Source of the DNA: Arthrobacter beigongshangensis
GTDB taxonomy: Bacteria; Bacillota; Bacilli; Bacillales_A; Planococcaceae
Length of the DNA: 64,000 bases
Assembly (NCBI RefSeq): GCF_016820585.1
Contig: NZ_JADHDX010000001.1
Location: forward strand, 752,683 to 816,682
Direction: 5' to 3'
In this document: positions 38,483 to 45,633 of the stretch, piece by piece
Position numbering within the stretch: the stretch's first letter is position 1
Layout of the letters: each line of letters opens with the position of its first letter
Translations under genes and position numbers: made by a program
Notes under the pieces: model-generated
What the model was told of the DNA's origin: nothing
The model's input: only the letters and a program-made list of their open reading frames with translations
Database searches by the model: none

Positions 38483-39019
38483 TTGACTGGCAACAAGAAG
38501 GGAGGGCATGACACGGTAACTGTACAAGAAGTGCTTCAGTTAGCGATTGAAATAGACATGATTCACTTGGCACATCGAACTTTTTGGGCAATCACCAATG
38601 GGAAAGTGAGCGTAGAAGACGATTCCAAACAGCTAGAAGCCATCCACTATGACGAGGAAGCAATTGAAGAAATGGTTGCGCAAAATAAGTTAACCATCGG
38701 CAAAATCAAACTGTATGTCGCGCAAACAACAAAGTCTAATCTATTCGCCTCTTATTATAGTAAAAATGTCTTAGAGGCACACGCACTTCACCAGGAGTTG
38801 TTCCAAGAGACACCGAAACGATTGATGAATGCCTCGAATTTAATGCAAAAGCTCTTTCATTTCAATGAAAGGAGTACCGCAGACATTTTATACTTCCATC
38901 GTAAAAACGTTGTCGCCTATCCGTATTATTTGGGACATGCTAGGGCGGGTGAGCGGGTGAGCGGGTGTTGGTGGAGATGTAGGGGCTCTCATCTATTAAA
39001 TAAACTATCCCAAAATTGA
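38483..39019 (+). pseudogene. Gene of unknown function, probably frame-disrupted at both ends
   Basis: An open frame of 178 codons, coding in character from TVQEVLQLAIEIDMIHLAHR onward to YPYYLGHARAGE. It has no good start: AGGGAGGG (about 38499-38506) is followed by an ATG (38508) in a different frame, and TTG 38483 lies before the site. At the 3' end an 8-bp tandem repeat (GCGGGTGA, three copies from 38945) changes the reading frame; the +1 frame after it continues AGVGGDVGALIY and then stops. I do not recognise the family; it may be phage derived like its neighbour. Confidence 0.5.
38945..38967. repeat. 8-bp tandem repeat inside a coding frame
   Basis: GCGGGTGA, GCGGGTGA, GCGGGTG. Gain or loss of a unit shifts the reading frame of the surrounding gene. 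Confidence 0.7.
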
Positions 39020-39095
39020 AACGTTTCATCTTCAAAACCGTATGTAAGATACAGGGATCGACTGAAAATAGTCTTTCGATACGAGGAGGGATTGC

Positions 39096-39593
39096 GTGAG
39101 ACAGCTATATATCAAGCAAAAGGTATTGAGTCTGAGCGGTAAGTTTTCGGTGAAGGATGCTGAAGAGAATGAAGTGTATTTCGTAGAAGGAAGCTTCATG
39201 CAAATACCGAAGACGTTTTCTATTATGGATGTTACCAGGCAAGAAGTTGCAATGATTACTAAGAAAACATTTAGCTGGCTACCCACTTTTCATGTCGACG
39301 TACATGGCCAAGAAACGATGACGATTAAAAAGGAATTTACCTTTTTGAAAGCACGCTATTCAATCGCCGCAGCAGGGATAGAAGTACGGGGGAATTGGTG
39401 GGATATGGATTTCGAAGTGTACCAACACGGAAAAATACTCGGTACCGTTAGCAAAAAATGGTTCACATGGGGCGATAGCTACCAGTTGCAAATTGCGGAT
39501 GATGAAATGGAACCACTTCTTGTGTCGCTCGTTGTAGCGATTGATTGTGCGAAAGCTGCGCAGGGGGCTGCGGCGGCTGGTGGTGGGGGATGA
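39096..39593 (+). CDS. LURP-one-related (tubby-like) family protein
   Basis: 165 residues with the alternating beta pattern of YxjI/LURP-one proteins: MRQLYIKQKVLSLSGKFSVK, then DAEENEVYFVEGSF, KKTFSWLPTFHVDV, FTFLKARYSI, WWDMDFEVY, VSKKWFTWGDSYQLQI, and a final helix VSLVVAIDCAKAAQ. The C-terminus is a short Ala/Gly tail. The fold resembles tubby and scramblase domains; function in bacteria is unknown. The GTG start has GAGGAGGG 5 nt upstream. Confidence 0.85.
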   Translation: MRQLYIKQKVLSLSGKFSVKDAEENEVYFVEGSFMQIPKTFSIMDVTRQEVAMITKKTFSWLPTFHVDVHGQETMTIKKEFTFLKARYSIAAAGIEVRGNWWDMDFEVYQHGKILGTVSKKWFTWGDSYQLQIADDEMEPLLVSLVVAIDCAKAAQGAAAAGGGG

Positions 39594-39596
39594 ATT

Positions 39597-39697
39597 AAAA
39601 GTGCTGTTCTTGCGGGTGCCAACAGCCTTTTGTTTGTTACATCGGGTACGATATTCAGCATTTGGTAGTGGGAAAATTCCAATGGCTCCCTCCTATT
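39597..39697 (-). pseudogene. 3' fragment of an XRE regulator gene
   Basis: The minus strand reads EPLEFSHYQMLNIVPDVTNK and then RLLAPARTALL. This aligns with PLEFFHYQRLNTIADITNKK followed by LLIDIHRSILL in the intact XRE regulator at 44528-44890. No N-terminal HTH part or start is present here, so it is a left-over 3' piece. The DNA of 39624-39686 and 44634-44696 matches at about 50 of 63 positions in direct orientation. Confidence 0.7.
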
Positions 39698-39791
39698 TAA
39701 ATCACATCATCATACAGTGAGGTAGCAATGAATTTAGTAAAATGAGCAAAGAAAAAGAGTCCTTTATGGACCCTTGATTAATAGTAATCAG

Positions 39792-40169
39792 CTAATCACG
39801 CATTTTGGGAGTTACTTTGGGAATACTACTTTTTATTAAATTTAAAATCTTCTTTTTCGAAACATCTTCTTGGTATGACTTCGAGTATATGTCTAAAAGG
39901 TATACAGTATTTTCAGCCGTGACTAAATATTCAATAACTCTAAATCCACCAGATAACCCTTTTTTCGCACTACTATTTCTCATTCTCTTCTTGAAAACTT
40001 TATTGCCGTCTTTTAAAATGTTCGGTATATCTTCACCTAAATCGCCGCCGAGTTCAACCTCATTAAGGAATGCCTCAAAATCTTCATCAATTTTCGGGTA
40101 TTTCTTTCGAAGTTTATGATACCGTGATTCAAAAGTTGGCGTAGTAATCGTACTAAATCGCGACTTCAT
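39792..40169 (-). CDS. Type II toxin, RelE/HigB-like
   Basis: 125 residues with a RelE/ParE-like layout: helical N-terminus (FESRYHKLRKKYPKIDEDFE), a long basic middle (KVFKKRMRNSSAKKGLSGGF), then RVIEYLVTAENTVYLLDIYS and a final basic helix. The arginine- and lysine-rich centre fits an mRNA interferase that acts at the ribosome. It starts 3 nt after the stop of a 48-residue gene that should be its antitoxin. It is the second gene of a two-gene leftward operon. Confidence 0.75.
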   Translation of the reverse strand: MKSRFSTITTPTFESRYHKLRKKYPKIDEDFEAFLNEVELGGDLGEDIPNILKDGNKVFKKRMRNSSAKKGLSGGFRVIEYLVTAENTVYLLDIYSKSYQEDVSKKKILNLIKSSIPKVTPKMRD

Positions 40170-40172
40170 TAC

Positions 40173-40319
40173 TTATCGTTGACGAGATTCTTTTAAGAAA
40201 TCTCTAGCTGATTTTTTAGGGAGTTTTCCTGCTTGTATCAATTTAACCTCTTTTAAGGCATTCATCACATGATTATTTTGAGATTCAGGAGTGGGTTTTA
40301 CTATTTCTTTTGTGGACAT
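40173..40319 (-). CDS. Small antitoxin partner, 48 residues
   Basis: A 48-residue protein starting MSTKEIVKPTPESQNNHVMN and ending KKSARDFLKESRQR. AAGGAGG lies 7 nt before the ATG. It precedes the RelE-like toxin by 3 nt, the usual antitoxin-first order. The N-terminus is polar and likely disordered, and the C-terminal LPKKSARDFLKES could wrap the toxin. I see no obvious DNA-binding domain, so autoregulation is unclear. Confidence 0.7.
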   Translation of the reverse strand: MSTKEIVKPTPESQNNHVMNALKEVKLIQAGKLPKKSARDFLKESRQR

Positions 40320-40553
40320 ATCGACATCCTCCTTCTTACACATACAACCACAACCTTTTTTTAAAAAGTAATAGTTAGTATATGTGATCCTAATAAAAAT
40401 TATACCAGTAATTTATAGAATAATCCATTAACCAATCTTCAAACCCTTCCTCTCAAAATAAACATGCAATCGATACGCACAAATCTCCTCCATCTCCGCT
40501 GTGCGCGTCAGCTTGTAATTGTTTCGATTAAATTTGATGTCAGTAAACGAACG

Positions 40554-40880
40554 TCAGTCATCTTCTACTTCCAGCAAAAAGATCCGCTCATTAAATCCTC
40601 CGCGTTTCTCCGCTTTCTCAACTCTCACATCTTCAAGCTTCTCAAATGTAGCGCCATGATAGGCAGCGGCGGCATGAATGAGTTCCAATAGGTCCGCAAG
40701 TTCTTCAAGTGCGTCCACAGTCGTTGTTGTTTCCAAGTACTCGGCTAATTCCTCGCCCAGTTTGTTATTGATTTCCGTTATGTATTCCTCGTCGTTTAAT
40801 AAGCGTGTTGTGAATGTCTTACCGGTTTTTTCGATGATTGCTGGGATGTTGTCACGTACAAGTTTGTTGTAGATTGGCAT
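40554..40880 (-). CDS. MazG-like nucleotide pyrophosphohydrolase
   Basis: About 108 residues. It begins MPIYNKLVRDNIPAIIEKTG and has the KLGEELAEYLE / EELADLLELIHAAAAYHG helices with the EExx(12-28)ExxD metal motif of all-alpha NTP pyrophosphatases (COG4997, phosphoribosyl-ATP pyrophosphohydrolase-like). Role: house-cleaning of non-canonical nucleotides, or nucleotide depletion in defence. GGAGATGA sits 5 nt before the ATG at 40880; an ATG at 40895 overlaps that site. The frame stays open for 41 more codons past the TGA. Confidence 0.85.
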   Translation of the reverse strand: MPIYNKLVRDNIPAIIEKTGKTFTTRLLNDEEYITEINNKLGEELAEYLETTTTVDALEELADLLELIHAAAAYHGATFEKLEDVRVEKAEKRGGFNERIFLLEVEDD

Positions 40881-41041
40881 GTGGGTCATCTCCATTTTCT
40901 CGCTGGCGCTAAGTTTGAAACTGTTACTTTACATGATAGCATGTTGGGCTTGGTTTGGAGAAATCGCAATTAGTCTATGTAATCGGATTATGATAAAATA
41001 AGACTACAAATAAAATTTCATATAACTGGGGGAAATGTCAT

Positions 41042-42169
41042 ATGGACGTTCAATCATATTTCTATAAATTTCTAGAGCCTCTATCTAAAGAACTTGCCTA
41101 TGTTGCCCGTGAACTAGAAAATAGTATATTTACTAGCCCACGTACAATGCTTACACACGCAAGAGTATTCGTTGAAAATATATTGCAGCAAGTAATTCAA
41201 AAGGAAAATCTACCTAATGAGCCATGGACAAATTTAAAAGAACGACTTGATTTGCTCAATGAAAAAGGCTATTTAACATCGGAAGTACGTGACGCACTTC
41301 ATCATGTCCGCCAAATTGGTAATAAAGCAGCACATGATGCCCGAATGTTTCGCTACTCAGAAGCATTATTGTCATGGGAATCAGTCTATACAATTGTCAA
41401 ATGGTATATCGAAGTGTATGGTCCTGTAGATTTTACTGTTCCAGATTATCAAGATCCAACGCATCGAATTGAAAAGGCTTATGACATCACTGAACTTGAA
41501 GTACGACTCAAATCACTTGAAGAACTGTTAATTGCCTCTGTTCAGAAGCCTAAGGAAGAGCCTATGCATCAAGAGACTGTGGCAACTATTGTAACGAATA
41601 TACCTATGGAACCTGAACAACCGGGTTTCACAACAATTCGAACGCTTACATACAAAGGACAAACACTCGATGTTCCATACTTTTTACGTGATGCGTTTTT
41701 ATTGCCACAACGATTTGAAAAATCCGAAACGTTTCTTATAAGGCTAGGTGCAGAGCAAGAAGCACGGATTATGAGTGAACTACCGAATGATCTTGAAGGT
41801 CTGTATAAGCATGTAAAGCGTTTTAATGAAAAGAACGACGAGAACTTATTCGAAGAGTTGAAGATATATATTGAAGAAGAAAAAGTTAGAAGAAAGCTTC
41901 TAGTTGAGCGTCCGGGTGAATTGTTTTTCTTTTATAAAGCAGACTACATTGTCGTCACAGAAGAACTGTCTAAAATTCCATTTACCGCCGAGGAGTTTAC
42001 AGGTAGTCCAAGCCTCCTAAGGCAATTAAACGAAGACCAGATTGCAACTGTCGGTCAGTTACCGCAGGAATTAGTGATTTTGGCGAAATATGAAAATGTT
42101 GGGATTGGGACTGTTGAGAAGTTGTTTGAGCAGTTGAAGGAGAAGTCCTTCCAAACTGTACTTACATGA
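41042..42169 (+). CDS. DUF4145-like protein with C-terminal helix-hairpin-helix, first gene of a three-gene module
   Basis: 375 residues. The N-terminal part (about 10-125) resembles the DUF4145/HEPN-like domain often found in front of type I restriction R subunits: LTHARVFVENILQQVIQKEN, a middle helix LTSEVRDALHHVRQIGNKAA, HDARMFRYSEALLSWESVYT. The central region (about 200-320) is unrecognised. The last 50 residues (LLRQLNEDQIATVGQLPQEL and GIGTVEKLFEQLKEK) look like a helix-hairpin-helix. GGGGG precedes the ATG. It overlaps or nearly touches the JAMM gene, so the three genes form one operon. I infer a nucleic-acid-sensing or scaffold part of a defence module. Confidence 0.65.
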   Translation: MDVQSYFYKFLEPLSKELAYVARELENSIFTSPRTMLTHARVFVENILQQVIQKENLPNEPWTNLKERLDLLNEKGYLTSEVRDALHHVRQIGNKAAHDARMFRYSEALLSWESVYTIVKWYIEVYGPVDFTVPDYQDPTHRIEKAYDITELEVRLKSLEELLIASVQKPKEEPMHQETVATIVTNIPMEPEQPGFTTIRTLTYKGQTLDVPYFLRDAFLLPQRFEKSETFLIRLGAEQEARIMSELPNDLEGLYKHVKRFNEKNDENLFEELKIYIEEEKVRRKLLVERPGELFFFYKADYIVVTEELSKIPFTAEEFTGSPSLLRQLNEDQIATVGQLPQELVILAKYENVGIGTVEKLFEQLKEKSFQTVLT

Positions 42170-42195
42170 AACAAAGAATCGGGGGAGGTGATGGT

Positions 42196-43287
42196 ATGTA
42201 TTTTGAATTAACTAATCAGGCGCTCTCAACGATTTTGTTGGACTGTATTCAATATTATCCTACCTACGAACAATCGAAAGAGGCGTATGGCATTCTATTA
42301 GGAAGTGAAGAAGGTGATTGTTGCATTGGCGAGTATAGTTTTCCTGTTGGGAATGTAGACTTTCGGGATCAAACGGGAATAGCTGCGAACCGTGAAATCA
42401 ACCAACTAATTATGAATGCCAAAAAAATCGTAGCGACATCTACCGCGGTAGCTTCGTACCACAGCCATCCCTTCGATAACGCGTATGTGGACTGGGCAAG
42501 ACCAAGTAACGATGATTGTTATTATTTCGCAAATGATCCATTACAAGCCCAACTGATTATAGCGATTGCTCAGATCTATGACGAACCACAGTCTTTTAAA
42601 CTAGTGTATGAAAAAGATAGGGCAAGAGAGTTTTTGCCTACTACTGAGAGTGAACTGCCATTAGAAAATGATTTGGAAAGGGAAGTGCAGTATATCCAAG
42701 GGAAGTTTGGGCGTTATGCTTTTGAAGTCAGGGCCTATTTCAATACGGGAAAATCCCTGTCAGATATCAACCTCTTTTCATCTGAAGTCGCATTAAATAT
42801 GACATTATGGGAGAACGACCTACATATTGAACGATTGCCGGCAGAAGCAATGTACAGCATTCGGAAACTGGAATATGCACATCGGCAGCGTTCTACCAGG
42901 GGGACAGACAATAAGATTCAATATCATATTGAAAAAATAAAGCGCATGGAACCACGACAAAAATCATTTGAGAAGTTAGAGGACCAGCGTCTAATAGATG
43001 GTTTAGTTTTCAACAAATGTTCTTCGTTAGTTTATCAAGATGCAGTACAATGGGCACGGACTGGGGATTTGTACGCAGAGTTACACGAAGAAACGATAGT
43101 CCTTTGTAAAGTTCAGTTTGATGCAAATGCTCAAGTTTTATTTCTAGAAGACCTTGAACAACAAGTCGGAAGTACAATAGATGTGGCGGAATATATGGTC
43201 GAAGCAGGTTATATAGAACAGATTTCATTATGTAATATTCAAAGATGGCCGTTGCACTTTTGGCTGCGGGAGGGGATACACAGATGA
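42196..43287 (+). CDS. JAMM/MPN (JAB) metalloprotease-like protein
   Basis: About 363 residues. The N-terminal domain has a complete JAMM zinc signature: Glu29 (SKEAYGILLGSEEGD), His89 and His91 (SYHSHP), Ser104 and Asp107 (RPSNDD). This is the active-site set of deubiquitinase-like isopeptidases. The spacing between the second His and Ser is 12 residues instead of about 7-10. The C-terminal 200 residues are unrecognised. GGGGGAGGTG precedes ATG 42196, which I prefer to the TTG/ATG frame opening at 42166. Its stop overlaps the next start (ATGA). No ubiquitin-like, E1 or E2 gene is nearby, so the target is unknown. Confidence 0.75.
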   Translation: MYFELTNQALSTILLDCIQYYPTYEQSKEAYGILLGSEEGDCCIGEYSFPVGNVDFRDQTGIAANREINQLIMNAKKIVATSTAVASYHSHPFDNAYVDWARPSNDDCYYFANDPLQAQLIIAIAQIYDEPQSFKLVYEKDRAREFLPTTESELPLENDLEREVQYIQGKFGRYAFEVRAYFNTGKSLSDINLFSSEVALNMTLWENDLHIERLPAEAMYSIRKLEYAHRQRSTRGTDNKIQYHIEKIKRMEPRQKSFEKLEDQRLIDGLVFNKCSSLVYQDAVQWARTGDLYAELHEETIVLCKVQFDANAQVLFLEDLEQQVGSTIDVAEYMVEAGYIEQISLCNIQRWPLHFWLREGIHR

Positions 43288-44375
43288 TTCCATTGATTTC
43301 AAATCGGAAAGTATTATGTCCAATCCGAGGATATCACGTAATTAATTATCCAGAAGAACGTGTTCGTCAAAAGTTATTAAAGCAATTGCTCAAATTTAAT
43401 GGTGCCTTACAGTCCCATATTGCATTGGAAGTAAAAACAGCATTGGGACGTGCAGATATTGTCATCTACGATGAGCAACTCACTCCATTTTTGACAATTG
43501 AATTGAAAGCATTAAATGAAATAATTAATGAACTTACACTAGAACAAGTGATGAGATATTGGGTAAACTTAAAATCGCCATTTGTAGCGATTTCTAATGG
43601 GAGACATACGAATATCTATCAAGTGATTGATAGCACTCCGAAATTGATAAAAGAAACGGATATAGTTAAATTTCTTGCGATACAAGAAATTGAGTATCCC
43701 AAATTAATGAAATTGAAACGTTTACCGTTTGACCTCTCTACATATGATCGTTATATCCAGTATTTAGTGGAGAATGGATATGTAAGCAGCCAAACAATTA
43801 CTGATAAGCAACGCTGGTTTTCTGAATTGCAAAATGCACTGCTGACTGAAACGTATACACCAACTGAACGAGAGTTACCTATCTATATCGAGGCAGACTT
43901 CGGAACAAGTTATTATGCATTTAAAAATGCCGCAAATGGAGCATGGGATGGCATGCATCGAAGTTTTCGTGTTGATGTGAAAAATAGGGGTTCTTTTGTT
44001 TTTCGTATATCCATGATAGCAAGCGCCACGTCACAAAACGACCCGACATTTGGAAACAGAAAAGGAGCAACTTCTTTAAATATTGCTATGCAAACGCATA
44101 GTTCAAGTACCTATAATCTTCAACTCAATTTAGACAAATACACAAAAGAATCTATGGTTGATTATACAATTTGGCATTCTGGGGTAAAGAGTCGTATGAA
44201 AAAAGAGAAAGTGCTGCGGGCAGTCGCGCAATTTGCGCCTAACCTATTAAATCAACAAAGTATTGAACTAGCCACATTGCCAACTGAACGAAGTATTACA
44301 TTCGAAGAGTTTTCATTGTTCATTGAAAACTTGATTTTATATTCAGTCTCAAGAGATTTCGCTCTCACAATCTAA
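43284..44375 (+). CDS. Nuclease with type I restriction HsdR N-terminal domain (PD-(D/E)XK)
   Basis: About 363 residues. The first third matches HSDR_N_2: NYPEERVRQKLLKQLLKFNG, then ALGRADIVIYDEQ (Asp58) and FLTIELKALNE (Glu73, Lys75), followed by QVMRYWVNLKSPFVAISNGR. These residues form a PD-(D/E)XK nuclease site. No helicase motor follows, unlike real HsdR. The C-terminal part (ERELPIYIEADFGTSYYAFK onward) is beta-rich and unrecognised. GGGAGGGG is 9 nt before the ATG. It is the last gene of the module and faces the XRE gene across a strong terminator. Confidence 0.78.
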   Translation: MIPLISNRKVLCPIRGYHVINYPEERVRQKLLKQLLKFNGALQSHIALEVKTALGRADIVIYDEQLTPFLTIELKALNEIINELTLEQVMRYWVNLKSPFVAISNGRHTNIYQVIDSTPKLIKETDIVKFLAIQEIEYPKLMKLKRLPFDLSTYDRYIQYLVENGYVSSQTITDKQRWFSELQNALLTETYTPTERELPIYIEADFGTSYYAFKNAANGAWDGMHRSFRVDVKNRGSFVFRISMIASATSQNDPTFGNRKGATSLNIAMQTHSSSTYNLQLNLDKYTKESMVDYTIWHSGVKSRMKKEKVLRAVAQFAPNLLNQQSIELATLPTERSITFEEFSLFIENLILYSVSRDFALTI

Positions 44376-44471
44376 TGAAGAGCCAATTAGATTGATGGAT
44401 TCACGAGCATTTCTAGTCTTCTGAAGCTACTCAATGTACCATGATATAGATGTGGAAATACTAAAGTTAAT

Positions 44472-44527
44472 AAAGAGTGCCTAGCAAACGTCAAGCTTTC
44501 AATTTTGACGCCTGCTAGGCACTTTTC
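44472..44527. terminator. Bidirectional terminator after the three-gene module
   Basis: AGAGTGCCTAGCA pairs with TGCTAGGCACTTTT around an inner AACGTCAA/TTGACG stem, with A/T tails on both sides. Confidence 0.9.
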
Positions 44528-44890
44528 TTATTTGTTATCGATTGTCTCTAAAAACTCTTTTGTCGTATTCACCACGTATTTAATCTCACCGAGATCACGT
44601 TCCAATAAAATACTTCGATGGATATCGATTAATAGCTTTTTGTTTGTTATATCAGCGATAGTATTCAGCCTTTGATAGTGGAAAAACTCCAACGGCGAAA
44701 TGCCTAGCGCATCTATAATTTTATCTAGCGTTTCTAAAGTGGGATTGCTTTTGAAAGTCTCAATCTCCGAAATACGTGCGTGCGCAATGCCAGCCATTTC
44801 TGCTAACTTCTCTTGTTTGAATCCCTTCTCTTCCCTAATGAATTTCAATTGTTCGCCCACCAGTTTGATGAGGTCCGAAGATGCTGCCAT
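44528..44890 (-). CDS. XRE-family transcriptional regulator
   Basis: 120 residues: HTH_3 domain (LIKLVGEQLKFIREEKGFKQ, then EKLAEMAGIAHARISEIETF and LDKIIDALGI) and a helical C-terminal tail (EFFHYQRLNTIADITNKKLL). GGGGTGA lies before ATG 44890. It reads away from the BREX operon, and an imperfect palindrome TTACCTTAAAGGGTAA (about 44907-44922) just upstream of it could be its operator. It probably controls BREX, itself or the neighbouring module; a broken copy of its 3' end is at 39597-39697. Confidence 0.85.
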   Translation of the reverse strand: MAASSDLIKLVGEQLKFIREEKGFKQEKLAEMAGIAHARISEIETFKSNPTLETLDKIIDALGISPLEFFHYQRLNTIADITNKKLLIDIHRSILLERDLGEIKYVVNTTKEFLETIDNK

Positions 44891-45172
44891 TTGTGAATCA
44901 CCCCTTACCTTAAAGGGTAAAGAATTTGTTGGGAAATGATTATCAGTTAAAAAGGACAAAAAATATGTAATATACGCTATAATGTACATGTGAAGGCTTT
45001 TTAATATTATGTTTGTAAGCAGTTGTAAAAAGAGAGTGTTTCATCCTGTTTACAGCAAATATCTAAGCTGATTTTAAATTCTTTATTCTTAAAAAATCGC
45101 GTTTATGATAAGAATTTGTAATCAAATCGTTTTGGCAAGACCTGTAAATTAGGGGGGATCAATATTTCAAAT
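44891..45172. other. Divergent control region between the XRE gene and the BREX operon
   Basis: AT-rich 282 bp with the putative XRE palindrome at its left end and the G-rich ribosome site of brxF (GGGGGG, 45152-45157) at its right end. Promoters are expected but no pair stands out. Confidence 0.4.
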
Positions 45173-45619
45173 ATGCAATTCATCATAGAGCTAAAAAACA
45201 TCATTCCCGACTTAAAGAAACGATATTTTAAGCAGGTTTTCATTCATGAACGCGAATCAGGGAACACGGTAAAGAATTACAGCTTAGAATATGATATTCC
45301 GTATCTCAATTTGAATATGGAGTTAGCAAAATTACTACAAGGTGTTCAAATAAACAGGCGTCCTTATAAAATAGCAGATTATTTAAATCAGCGTTTGAAT
45401 GCAATGCCTGAAGAAATTATTTGCTTGGATTATTATGAGTTGTTATTTGAATCATCACTACAAATAAATCCTTTTGATTTATTTGAGAAGATTAGTAAAA
45501 ATAAAACACTAATTATAGCTTGGCGTGGAAATATCCATGACAGTCATTTCATTCACGCAGAACCAGGACATCCCGAATATCGAATTTATCCTACAGAAGA
45601 TGCGCTGGTCATCAATTAA
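45173..45619 (+). CDS. brxF: BREX type 3 protein BrxF (P-loop degenerate)
   Basis: 148 residues. It keeps the BrxF layout: IPYLNLNMELAKLLQ, a Walker-B-like EEIICLDYYELLF, INPFDLFEKISKNKTLIIAW, and the terminal HAEPGHPEYRIYP. BrxF normally opens with a GxxGxGKT P-loop, but here the site reads FIHERESGNTVKNYS (residues 23-37) with no GKT. The ATG at 45173 is 15 nt from GGGGGG, too far; an in-frame ATT at 45164 is better spaced and may be the true start. It is the first gene of the BREX operon, 14 nt ahead of brxC. Confidence 0.8.
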   Translation: MQFIIELKNIIPDLKKRYFKQVFIHERESGNTVKNYSLEYDIPYLNLNMELAKLLQGVQINRRPYKIADYLNQRLNAMPEEIICLDYYELLFESSLQINPFDLFEKISKNKTLIIAWRGNIHDSHFIHAEPGHPEYRIYPTEDALVIN

Positions 45620-45633
45620 AAGGAGCGATTATT

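Noticed and set aside
41042..44375. Type I restriction-modification or ubiquitin-like conjugation system
   Set aside because: No HsdM, HsdS or helicase motor and no E1, E2 or ubiquitin-like gene are present; only an HsdR-N domain and a JAMM domain.
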